Counted from the first letter of the stretch, positions 1-6,401 are shown. The stretch is DNA of 12,827 nt from Phoenicibacter congonensis (GCA_030530045.1 JAUMVS010000033.1:1-12827), one strand, 5' to 3'. Translations and numbers: made by a program. The notes: generated by a model not told the origin, from the letters alone.

Positions 1-114
1 GTGTAATCCACCGTAATTTATTTGTGCAAGTTTTGGGGCGCAGTCCATTGTGCAGTGCAGCTAAACACCACTGCAGAGGACGTTTTCTATTGAATTTAAA
101 GGTGAATAAGCGGG
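1..114. other. Non-coding left edge, 3' flank of nikR
   Basis: I see no coding frame here. A 7-bp inverted repeat (TGCAGTG at 51-57, CACTGCA at 69-75, 11-base loop) lies downstream of nikR, but it lacks a T-run on the minus strand and is not a convincing terminator. Bases 40-56 (GCAGTCC then ATTGTGCAGTG) faintly resemble the minus-strand repeat motif found at 3293-3305, so this may be a decayed copy. The gene to the left of the window is not visible. Confidence 0.4.
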
Positions 115-573
115 TTATTCCTCATCGTGATGATGCGAGTGTTCATGCGCATCTTCCGAATCGTTGATCGCAGTGAGGACGAGCTGGCCGTTTTCGACGC
201 CTTTCGTGCCCATGATTTTGTCGGAAATGAGGCGCACGACCTCGTTTTCCCCGCGCAGAATGATGACTTCGAGGCAAGTGTGCGGGTCGACGTGCACGTG
301 CGTCGTCGAGATGATGTTCGGGCAAAAATCGTGCTGGATGTCGTGCAGGCGTTCGTTCAGGTCGTTCGAATGGTGGTTGTAGGAAATCGTGAGCGTGCCC
401 ATGACCTGCGTGTCGGGGACCGAGATTTCTTGCTCTTGAATCGCGTGGCGCACCAGGTCGCGAATGACCTCCGAGCGGTTCGTGCCGTCGCCGCGCCGCG
501 CCACGAGCAGGTCGAGCTTCACGCACAAATCTTGTGGCATCGCGACTGAAAATCTCTGTAACTCACCGTTCAT
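115..573 (-). CDS. nikR: Nickel-responsive transcriptional regulator NikR
   Basis: Nickel-dependent ribbon-helix-helix repressor of about 152 residues. In characterised members the nickel-loaded tetramer binds operators and shuts off nickel uptake genes. The N-terminal RHH region (about residues 5-47) reads QRFSVAMPQDL, then a helix containing NRSEVIRDLV. The C-terminal ACT-like nickel domain (about 55-137) carries the four expected ligands: H81, then H92 and H94 (THVHV), then C100, matching H76, H87, H89 and C95 of the E. coli protein. The protein is about 19 residues longer than E. coli NikR, mostly because of an acidic histidine-rich tail with His at 143, 145, 147, 148 and 149. The ATG start at 571-573 has a strong GGAGG ribosome site 4 bases upstream. 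No nickel transporter or hydrogenase/urease gene is in the window, so its targets are unknown. Autoregulation, or an effect on the divergent pyrG, is possible but unproven. Confidence 0.95.
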   Translation of the reverse strand: MNGELQRFSVAMPQDLCVKLDLLVARRGDGTNRSEVIRDLVRHAIQEQEISVPDTQVMGTLTISYNHHSNDLNERLHDIQHDFCPNIISTTHVHVDPHTCLEVIILRGENEVVRLISDKIMGTKGVENGQLVLTAINDSEDAHEHSHHHDEE

Positions 574-577
574 ATTT

Positions 578-598
578 CCTCCATAAATAAAAATTATA
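578..598 (-). promoter_or_regulatory. nikR -10 element and ribosome binding site
   Basis: On the minus strand a perfect TATAAT (593-598) lies about 20 bases upstream of the nikR start, and GGAGG (578-582) precedes the ATG. No good -35 hexamer is seen at 16-18 bases further upstream. The short distance from the -10 box implies a very short leader. I looked for a NikR-type dyad. Only a weak TTAT...ATAA pair (594-597 and 617-620) is present in this gap. Confidence 0.5.
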
Positions 599-609
599 CA
601 ACGGCTGTT

Positions 610-618
610 TGCTACAAT
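610..618 (+). promoter_or_regulatory. Extended -10 promoter of pyrG
   Basis: TGCTACAAT is an extended -10 element (TGn plus TACAAT) about 40 bases upstream of the pyrG start, without a clear -35 box. A TGAGGA ribosome site at 646-651 follows. The same TGCTAnAAT form recurs before sepF. No obvious attenuator with a C/G-rich start region, as used by some Gram-positive pyrG genes, is visible in this short leader. Confidence 0.45.
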
Positions 619-658
619 AAATCCATCGAATTCTTAGTTTAGTTTTGAGGAAAAATCT

Positions 659-2263
659 ATGACGAAACACATTTTTGTTACGGGCGGCGTTGTGTCCAGC
701 CTGGGAAAAGGCATTACTGCTGCATCGCTCGGGCACCTGCTGAAGGCGCGCGGTTACAAGGTTACGATGCAGAAAATGGACCCCTATTTGAACGTGGATC
801 CAGGCACGATGAGCCCTTTCCAGCACGGCGAAGTTTTTGTTACGGAAGACGGCCATGAGGGCGACCTCGACCTCGGCCACTACGAGCGCTTCATCGATGA
901 GAACCTGTCGCGTGAGTCGAACTTCACACAGGGTTCAATTTACCAAACGCTCATTTCTCGTGAGCGCCGCGGCGATTTTCTTGGCGGAACAGTACAGGTT
1001 ATTCCTCATGTAACTGATGCAATTAAAGAGCGCCTCACGCGCATCGCCGAGCAGTCAAACGCCGACATCGTCATTTCTGAAATTGGCGGCACGGTTGGCG
1101 ACATTGAGTCGACACCTTTCATCGAGGCTGTTCGTCAGTTCAAAAAGCAACACAACCCACAAGATGTAGTGTTCGTTCACTGCGCACTTGTGCCATATAT
1201 TCCAGCAGCTCACGAGGTTAAGACCAAGCCTTGCCAGCACTCTGTAAAAGAGCTCCGCAGCCTTGGTGTTCAGCCTGACTTTATCGTTTGTCGTTCCGAC
1301 CACGATGTGAACCAGCAGCTCCGCGAGAAAATTGCGCTTTTCTGTGACGTTCCGCTCGACCACGTTGTGAACTGCCTGGACGCGCCTTCAATCTACGACG
1401 TTCCGCTGGCACTTCACGAGCAGGGCTTTGACACTGCGGTTCTTGAGAAGCTTGGTCTTGAGAAGGGCGAGGCTGACCTCACGAACCTGAACAAGTTCTT
1501 GAGCGACGTTGAGAATTGCGACGGCGAGGTTGACATTGCCATTGTCGGCAAATACACCGACCTTCACGATGCCTATCTTTCAGTCATCGAGGCACTCACG
1601 CACGCTGGCGTTTTCCACGGTAAGACCGTAAATTCTCACCTTGTAAACGGTGAGGAGCTAAACGAGGGTAATGTCGACGAGGTTTTGTCGAAGTTCGACG
1701 GAATTCTTGTTCCTGGCGGCTTTGGTGTTCGTGCTTTCGAAGGAAAGATTCTCGCTGCGAAATATGCTCGCGAGCACAAAGTTCCATTCCTGGGCATTTG
1801 CCTCGGTTTGCAGGCAGCTGTTGTTGAGTATGCTCGTCACGTGGCAGGTCTTGAGGGCGCAACTTCGACCGAGTTCGACGAGGAAGCGCAATATCCAGTC
1901 ATCGACCTCATGCCTGAGCAGGAAGATGTTGAGAACAAAGGCGGCACGATGCGCCTTGGAGCCTATCCTTGCAAGGTTAAGCCTGGTTCTCGTGCGGCAG
2001 AAATTTATGGCGAGGAGCTCATTTATGAGCGTCATCGTCATCGCTACGAAGTTAACAACGCATTCCGCGACGCGCTGACCGACGCTGGTCTTGTCATCAG
2101 CGGACTTTCCCCAGACGATCGCCTGGTCGAGATGGTGGAAATTCCAGAGCATCCATGGTACGTTGCAAGCCAGGGTCACCCTGAGTTCAAGAGCCGCCCA
2201 TGGAAAACTCACCCTCTGTTCAGAGGTTTCGTCGGCGCCGCGATCGAGCAAAAATTCAACTAA
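659..2263 (+). CDS. pyrG: CTP synthase (glutamine-hydrolysing)
   Basis: Makes CTP from UTP, ATP and glutamine, the last step of pyrimidine nucleotide synthesis, in the cytoplasm. Its 534 residues match the family (E. coli 545). The N-terminal synthase half begins with the P-loop-like GGVVSSLGKG (9-18), followed by the conserved KMDPYLNVDPGTM stretch and the FVTEDGHEGDLDLGHYERF region. The C-terminal half (about 290-534) is a class I glutamine amidotransferase. It shows the nucleophile C381 in FLGICLGLQ and the H507/E509 pair in GHPEFKSRP, which complete the catalytic triad. The ATG has TGAGGA 7 bases upstream. The next gene, a Xer recombinase, starts 39 bases after the stop with no terminator between, so co-transcription is likely. 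Nothing is missing or broken. Confidence 0.98.
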   Translation: MTKHIFVTGGVVSSLGKGITAASLGHLLKARGYKVTMQKMDPYLNVDPGTMSPFQHGEVFVTEDGHEGDLDLGHYERFIDENLSRESNFTQGSIYQTLISRERRGDFLGGTVQVIPHVTDAIKERLTRIAEQSNADIVISEIGGTVGDIESTPFIEAVRQFKKQHNPQDVVFVHCALVPYIPAAHEVKTKPCQHSVKELRSLGVQPDFIVCRSDHDVNQQLREKIALFCDVPLDHVVNCLDAPSIYDVPLALHEQGFDTAVLEKLGLEKGEADLTNLNKFLSDVENCDGEVDIAIVGKYTDLHDAYLSVIEALTHAGVFHGKTVNSHLVNGEELNEGNVDEVLSKFDGILVPGGFGVRAFEGKILAAKYAREHKVPFLGICLGLQAAVVEYARHVAGLEGATSTEFDEEAQYPVIDLMPEQEDVENKGGTMRLGAYPCKVKPGSRAAEIYGEELIYERHRHRYEVNNAFRDALTDAGLVISGLSPDDRLVEMVEIPEHPWYVASQGHPEFKSRPWKTHPLFRGFVGAAIEQKFN

Positions 2264-2302
2264 GCCGCGCAACAAACGCAGGTCGAAAGGTCTAATTCAA
2301 GT

Positions 2303-3283
2303 TTGTTTGACGTAAAAACAATTTGCGATGAATTTATCGAAGCACTTCGTTTTGAACGGGGTGCTTCTTCTTCAACTATTGAAAATTACACGCGCGACCT
2401 GAAGGAATATTGCGATTGGCTTGCGAAAAATGGCATCACCGACATTCGCAAAATTGAGACCAAGACGATCCAGGATTACAAAAAGCACCTGCAAACGTGC
2501 GATAAAAATTATGCAGCATCAACGGTTAAACGTCGCATAGCGGCAGTTAAGTCGATGCATAAATTTGCGGTTTACGCGGGCTATTCCACGACAAATCCTG
2601 CGCAGCGCGAGAAGCTTCCAAAAGTTGAGCAGAAGCTGCCCGACTGCCTGAGCATCGAACAAGCGTGTAAGCTGATTGATGATTATGCGACTGTGCAGCA
2701 TTACAATGATGACTTCTTTGATCAATCAACGGGCAAGTGGCGAAGCCCTTTCATCGATCGCGACATTGCAATTTTGGAAGTCCTTTATGGTTGCGGACTT
2801 CGTGTTTCTGAGCTGACCGAACTGAATGTTGAAGATTATTTTCCGTCGGAAGGGTTCCTGCGAGTTTTCGGAAAGGGCGGAAAAGAGCGCGTCGTTCCAA
2901 TTTCTGGAACTGCCGTGCTTGCGCTTGATAGATATTTAGAGGATGCGCGTCCGGGCCTGTCGACTAGGTCCAGAAGAATTAACGACGACGCCGCGCGAGC
3001 TATGTTTTTGAATACGCGTGGTGGTCGTTTGTCGCGCCAGCTTGTGTTTTTGATTGTGAAGTCGGCAGGGGAAGTGATTGGGAAGAAAGATTTGCACCCG
3101 CACACCCTGCGGCACTCGTGCGCGACGCATATGCTCGAAGGCGGCGCCGACCTGCGCATGATTCAAGAAATGCTCGGCCATGCATCAATCCAAACGACGC
3201 AAATCTACACGCACGTCGACACGTCGCACATCCGTGAGGAATACCTCAGCGCCCACCCCCGCGCCCAGGAAAGCACCAGCTAA
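2303..3283 (+). CDS. xerD: Site-specific tyrosine recombinase, XerC/XerD type
   Basis: Integrase-family recombinase of 326 residues, expected to resolve chromosome dimers at dif. The N-terminal SAM-like DNA-binding domain covers about residues 5-110. The catalytic domain follows with the full set R167 (GLRVSEL), K191 (GKGGKER), H267 and R270 (HTLRHS), H293 (LGHAS) and the nucleophile Y302. Spacings between these residues equal those of E. coli XerD (R148, K172, H244, R247, H270, Y279). The protein is longer than the usual 298-300 because of an extra stretch of about 20 residues at 130-151, between the two domains. The start is TTG. Reading back in frame to the pyrG stop there is no ATG, GTG or TTG, so no longer start exists. 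AAAGG at 2286-2290 is a weak, distant ribosome site. XerC versus XerD cannot be settled here. The xerD symbol is chosen because the pyrG neighbourhood matches actinobacterial xerD. Confidence 0.9.
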   Translation: MFDVKTICDEFIEALRFERGASSSTIENYTRDLKEYCDWLAKNGITDIRKIETKTIQDYKKHLQTCDKNYAASTVKRRIAAVKSMHKFAVYAGYSTTNPAQREKLPKVEQKLPDCLSIEQACKLIDDYATVQHYNDDFFDQSTGKWRSPFIDRDIAILEVLYGCGLRVSELTELNVEDYFPSEGFLRVFGKGGKERVVPISGTAVLALDRYLEDARPGLSTRSRRINDDAARAMFLNTRGGRLSRQLVFLIVKSAGEVIGKKDLHPHTLRHSCATHMLEGGADLRMIQEMLGHASIQTTQIYTHVDTSHIREEYLSAHPRAQESTS

Positions 3284-3292
3284 CCAACCACT

Positions 3293-3305
3293 GTCCCCAT
3301 TGTGC
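3293..3305 (-). repeat. Intergenic GCACAAYGGGGAC motif, inverted copy
   Basis: On the minus strand this reads GCACAATGGGGAC, 12 of 13 bases identical to the two plus-strand copies at 4317-4329 and 4529-4541. It lies in the 53-base gap between the convergent recombinase and NAD kinase genes. CCCC (3295-3298) can pair with GGGG (3308-3311), and GGCA (3310-3313) with TGCC (3318-3321), so the gap can form small hairpins. It may help termination of both genes, but no T-run follows directly. Confidence 0.55.
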
Positions 3306-3336
3306 GCGGGGCACTTCTGCCAGGTAGAGGGTTATT

Positions 3337-4239
3337 TTAAAGGCCGCGGAAGAACGTTTGAGTAGCTTTTTTGATTGTGGAATTTGCTTCTTTATAAAGA
3401 AGGGTGGTAGGAACGCTGCCGCGACGAACGTAGACGACAGCCGCTTCCTCGGGCAGGTTCGCATCCATGCCGTCGGCGTAGACCGAAGGAATTCGTTTGA
3501 CTGTGTCGCCCGGCTCGTTGGCAATTGTTACCTGCACCACATCGTTTTCGTTCGTGAGAATTGTGCGTGCGGAAATTGTGTGGCTGGCAAGCGGCTGAAC
3601 AATCAAGCCGTGGAACGACGGCGCCACAATTGGGCCGCCGGCCGCGAGGCAGTAGGCGGTCGACCCAGTCGCGCTCGACACAATCATTCCGTCGCCTTTG
3701 AATTTTCCGACTGCCGCGCCCGAAATGTCGAGCAGAATTTCGAGCATAATGCCCGCTTCGCCGCGCGTAATCGCGACTTCGTTAAGGGCGAAAAGGGAAG
3801 GGCGAGGCTTTTCTCCGCCCTCCAAAACCCAGTCGTGCTCGCCTTTACAAATGATGTCGCACAAAATGTTCGTGCGCTTTTCCTCGATGAGTTCGCCCGC
3901 GAGCGCCATTGACGTGAGCTCAATCAAATCGTCGTTGATGTCGTTAGCAAGGAACCCAAGTTTCCCCAGGTTGATGCCAAGAATCGGAACACTTTTCCCT
4001 TCCAAAATTCGCGCTGTGCGCAGAATCGTTCCGTCGCCACCGAGCGTAATCACGAGGTCGACCTCGTCGTTCTTTACGCACTCTGGCACGTTTTCTTTAG
4101 AGTATGGATTTTCCCAAATCAGCGTGTCGACGTTCACGGTTTGCGTTTTCACGCCCTGGGCGTTCAGATATGCAATCAGCATCGCGCATTTGTCCAGCGC
4201 ACCTGGTTTTGAATTGCTTGTTGCGATTAAAGTCAGCAT
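3337..4239 (-). CDS. nadK: NAD kinase (ATP-NAD kinase)
   Basis: Phosphorylates NAD to NADP in the cytoplasm and so supplies reducing power for biosynthesis. The 300-residue length fits the family. Visible motifs in order: GGDGT at 67-71 (nucleotide binding, with catalytic Asp), NLGKLGFLA at 90-98, LNEVAITR with the NE pair at 153-154, and the glycine-rich signature GDGMIVSSATGSTAY (182-196) ending in AAGGPI. PLASHTISARTI (216-227) and YADGMDANL (254-262) match the C-terminal all-beta part. The ATG at 4237-4239 is preceded by AGGGGG (4247-4252). The gene stands alone and converges with the recombinase gene. In Mycobacterium the NAD kinase gene ppnK sits between tlyA and recN, a few genes upstream of pyrG and xerD. 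Here it is on the far side and inverted, which suggests a local rearrangement (inference). Confidence 0.96.
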   Translation of the reverse strand: MLTLIATSNSKPGALDKCAMLIAYLNAQGVKTQTVNVDTLIWENPYSKENVPECVKNDEVDLVITLGGDGTILRTARILEGKSVPILGINLGKLGFLANDINDDLIELTSMALAGELIEEKRTNILCDIICKGEHDWVLEGGEKPRPSLFALNEVAITRGEAGIMLEILLDISGAAVGKFKGDGMIVSSATGSTAYCLAAGGPIVAPSFHGLIVQPLASHTISARTILTNENDVVQVTIANEPGDTVKRIPSVYADGMDANLPEEAAVVYVRRGSVPTTLLYKEANSTIKKATQTFFRGL

Positions 4240-4246
4240 CGCAAGT

Positions 4247-4274
4247 CCCCCTGTACTCAGTTTTAGCCATTATA
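4247..4274 (-). promoter_or_regulatory. nadK -10 element and ribosome binding site
   Basis: On the minus strand a perfect TATAAT (4269-4274) lies 29 bases upstream of the nadK start, followed by the AGGGGG ribosome site (4247-4252). A possible -35 (TGGCAG, 4294-4299) is 19 bases from the -10 and weak. Confidence 0.5.
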
Positions 4275-4313
4275 CCGCCTGCGCCATTTCCCGCTGCCAG
4301 CGAACCCAGCACA

Positions 4314-4337
4314 TTTGCACAACGGGGACGATGAGTG
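4314..4337 (+). repeat. 24-base direct repeat, copy 1
   Basis: Runs from TTTGCACAACGGGG to ACGATGAGTG and is identical base for base to 4526-4549. The two copies are 212 bases apart start to start. The core GCACAACGGGGAC (4317-4329) also occurs inverted at 3293-3305 with one mismatch. Confidence 0.85.
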
Positions 4338-4344
4338 TTTTTCG

Positions 4345-4370
4345 TTCCGCTTCTCTAACGAGAAGCGGGA
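4345..4370. other. Stem-loop, 11-bp stem
   Basis: CCGCTTCTC (4347-4355) pairs with GAGAAGCGG (4360-4368) around the loop TAAC. Two further outer pairs, one a G-T wobble, extend it to 4345 and 4370. No T-run follows on either strand, so it does not look like a rho-independent terminator. Role unknown. Confidence 0.6.
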
Positions 4371-4434
4371 GCCTCGGCGCTGCAAACGAACCTGGACTGC
4401 ATCTTTGCCCTGCAAAAGAATTCCGCAGCACAAA

Positions 4435-4498
4435 GGCTAGCGAAATTCTTTTTCGCGCAAATCTGCTAGCCCAGTTTCGTTTTCGCTCACGCTTTTTT
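4435..4498 (+). other. Competing stem-loops ahead of a T-run
   Basis: GGCTAGC (4435-4441) can pair with GCTAGCC (4465-4471). GCGAAA (4440-4445) can pair with either of two TTTCGC copies (4451-4456 or 4481-4486). A run of six T follows at 4493-4498. Choice between stems before a T-run is the layout of an attenuator or small-RNA end, but no promoter of matching quality was identified upstream. The T-run is not directly attached to the best stem. Confidence 0.35.
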
Positions 4499-4525
4499 AA
4501 CCAGAAACATTTCGATTTATATTTC

Positions 4526-4549
4526 TTTGCACAACGGGGACGATGAGTG
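4526..4549 (+). repeat. 24-base direct repeat, copy 2
   Basis: Exact second copy of 4314-4337, with the same core GCACAACGGGGAC at 4529-4541. The flanking bases differ on both sides, so the repeat boundary is sharp. Confidence 0.85.
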
Positions 4550-4572
4550 CTGCGAATGTTTCAACCAAGTTT

Positions 4573-4615
4573 CCCGCGCGCCATTTTCCTCGCAATTACC
4601 GAGCGTGTTCGCGGG
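4573..4615. repeat. Nested inverted repeat upstream of the antiporter promoter
   Basis: CCCGCG (4573-4578) pairs with CGCGGG (4610-4615), and inside it CTCG (4589-4592) pairs with CGAG (4600-4603). It ends 25 bases before the extended -10 element at 4640, so it could be an operator-like site or a transcript structure from further upstream. Confidence 0.4.
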
Positions 4616-4639
4616 TGGCAATTTCTGCCTGCTGCCGTT

Positions 4640-4648
4640 TGGTATTAT
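4640..4648 (+). promoter_or_regulatory. Extended -10 promoter of the NhaC-family gene
   Basis: TGGTATTAT is a TGn extended -10 element 30 bases before the antiporter start. No -35 match is evident. AGGAG (4668-4672) is the ribosome site, 6 bases before the ATG at 4679. Confidence 0.5.
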
Positions 4649-4678
4649 TATCGCGACATCTAAAGTTAGGAGACGCAG

Positions 4679-6367
4679 ATGGAAGGTTTTGAACTCATTT
4701 CAACGGGCGCATGGTCGCTGCTTCCGCCAATTTTGGCGCTTGGCCTGGCGCTCATCACAAAAGAAGTTTATTCTTCGCTCACGATTGGCGTTTTTTCAGG
4801 AATGCTAATCTATCAATTTACACTCAACGGAGCAGGCGTTCAGCAGCTCATCGACTCAGTCGTCATGGTTCCGCAAATGATGATGGAACAAATCGGCGGC
4901 AACGGCGGCCTCATATTATTCATGTGTTTGCTGGGTGCTCTCACGGTCGTCATAGCAATTGCTGGCGGTTCTCGTGCCTATGCAGAATGGGTAACAAAAC
5001 ATGTAAAAAGCCCGCGCATGGCGCTTATTCTCACAACGCTGCTCGGCATTTTCATCTTCGTCGACGACTACTTTAACTGCCTCACAGTTGGTGCGGTCAT
5101 GCGTCCTGTCACCGACCGTTTCAACATTTCACGCGAGAAGCTCTCGTGGATCATCGACTCAATGGCAGCTCCAATTTGTATCATCGCGCCAGTTTCTTCC
5201 TGGGCGGTTGCAGTTGCTGGCTACCTTGGCGACAACGGCTTCAACAATTTTGTAGCGTCAATCCCCTATAACTTCTACGCACTGCTCACAATTTTCTTCG
5301 TGTTGTTCATGTGCATTTCAAAATTCGAGTTTGGTCCAATGGCTAAAGCCGAGGCTCATTCGCAGGGTCTTCTGAAAGACATCGACATTCCTGAAGAGGG
5401 AACTGTTTTGGAAAGCGCTTCGGTTGGCATCGGCATGACTCGCGAGGAAATCGACCGCGAAAACCCTGACCTTCCAACCTATGTTGCTGAGCTCGACGAA
5501 GTTGAGGCGACCGCTCAAGACGAGCTCAAAGAATACAAAGGCATCAAGATTTCTGAGAAAGGTCGCGTGTTTGACCTCGTAATTCCAATCCTTGTGCTTG
5601 TTGCCTTCTCAATCATCGGCATGATTTATGTCGGTGGCTTTTTCGACGGTGTTAGCTTCGACGAGGCTCTCGGCGAGAGCCCAACAACCGGCCTTTGCAT
5701 CGGTGCTTTTGTAGCACTCATCGTCGCTGCTGCCATGTTCCTCCCACGTAAACTCATGAACATCGACATCTACATGCAGGGTGTCTCAGAAGGTTGCCGC
5801 TCGATGGTTGGCGCAATCATGATTCTTGTTCTCGCTTGGTCACTCGGCGGATGCTGCCGCTATTTGCTTGGCACTGGTGATTTCGTCGCATCTTGCCTTG
5901 CAAATGCTGGCTCAATGATGCAATTCTTGCCTTTGATTTTGTTTATTGTCAGCGCCGCAATCGGCTTTGCAATGGGCACAAGCTGGGGAACAATCGCGCT
6001 CATTATTCCAATTGTAGTTGGCGTTTATGCACCTGAGGACCCTCAGTTCCTCGTAGCAGTCGGCGCAACGCTTGCAGGCGCAGTTTATGGCGACCACATC
6101 TCGCCAATTTCCGACACCACGATTTTGTCATCGACCGGCGCTCAATGTAACCACCTGCGCCACGTCGCAACGCAGATTCCATACGCCACGCTCGTCATGG
6201 CAATCAGCGCGGTGGGCTACCTGCTCGCAGGCTTCAGCTCGAACCCTTGGCTTTCGCTTGCATTCGGCGCACTGCTCATCGTGGTCGTCGTATTTATCCT
6301 CAATAAAGTCAGCGGCATCGACGCAGTTGTCGCAAAACTGAAAAATAACAAAGCTGAGGCAAAGTAA
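4679..6367 (+). CDS. NhaC-family Na+/H+ antiporter-like membrane protein
   Basis: Integral membrane transporter of 562 residues with about 10-12 hydrophobic segments (for example 13-45, 77-97, 115-140, 160-181, 198-213, 298-320, 336-355, 376-392, 415-449, 505-520, 526-541). Conserved features of the NhaC family include FVDDYFNCLTVGAVMRPVTD (127-146), SWIIDSMAAPICIIAPVSSW (156-175), GTSWGT (433-438) and GDHISPISDTTILSS (471-485), followed by CNHLRHVATQIPYA. Such proteins exchange cations, or cation plus organic acid, with protons across the cytoplasmic membrane. MleN-type malate/lactate exchangers belong to the same family, so the substrate is not certain. A hydrophilic, acidic loop of about 80 residues (215-297) splits the protein into two membrane halves. 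The gene appears monocistronic, with its own promoter upstream and a -10 element for pgeF downstream. No clear terminator is seen. Confidence 0.88.
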   Translation: MEGFELISTGAWSLLPPILALGLALITKEVYSSLTIGVFSGMLIYQFTLNGAGVQQLIDSVVMVPQMMMEQIGGNGGLILFMCLLGALTVVIAIAGGSRAYAEWVTKHVKSPRMALILTTLLGIFIFVDDYFNCLTVGAVMRPVTDRFNISREKLSWIIDSMAAPICIIAPVSSWAVAVAGYLGDNGFNNFVASIPYNFYALLTIFFVLFMCISKFEFGPMAKAEAHSQGLLKDIDIPEEGTVLESASVGIGMTREEIDRENPDLPTYVAELDEVEATAQDELKEYKGIKISEKGRVFDLVIPILVLVAFSIIGMIYVGGFFDGVSFDEALGESPTTGLCIGAFVALIVAAAMFLPRKLMNIDIYMQGVSEGCRSMVGAIMILVLAWSLGGCCRYLLGTGDFVASCLANAGSMMQFLPLILFIVSAAIGFAMGTSWGTIALIIPIVVGVYAPEDPQFLVAVGATLAGAVYGDHISPISDTTILSSTGAQCNHLRHVATQIPYATLVMAISAVGYLLAGFSSNPWLSLAFGALLIVVVVFILNKVSGIDAVVAKLKNNKAEAK

Positions 6368-6401
6368 CACAAACGAAAAACTCAGGCCCAGTGCGAGAGC
6401 C

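Larger units (their letters stand above)
4240..4678. other. 439-base structured intergenic region
   Basis: Divergent gap between nadK (minus) and the antiporter gene (plus). I find no credible gene in it: the frames that cross it are extensions of shadow frames opposite nadK or in front of the antiporter. It holds the nadK promoter, two exact copies of a 24-base repeat, a strong stem-loop, a segment with competing stems before a run of six T, a nested inverted repeat, and the antiporter promoter. Each is listed separately. Confidence 0.7.

Noticed and set aside
51..75. 7-bp inverted repeat as the nikR terminator
   Set aside because: No T-run follows on the minus strand and the loop is 11 bases. 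Support is too weak for a terminator call.
127..549. Plus-strand open frame of 140 codons opposite nikR
   Set aside because: A shadow of nikR. Its composition is typical of antisense frames, and nikR has all its ligands and a strong ribosome site.
3698..4546. Long plus-strand open frame opposite nadK and running into the intergenic region
   Set aside because: It is antisense to a clear NAD kinase gene. The protein is Ser/Arg-rich with no recognisable domain, and it has no ribosome site.
4314..4549. Possible CRISPR array from two 24-base repeats
   Set aside because: There are only two copies, the 188-base interval is far larger than a spacer, and no cas genes are present.
4240..4678. Known riboswitch class upstream of the antiporter gene
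   Set aside because: I could not match the stems to any riboswitch consensus I know. The best promoter lies downstream of the structures, so they may not be in the antiporter transcript at all.
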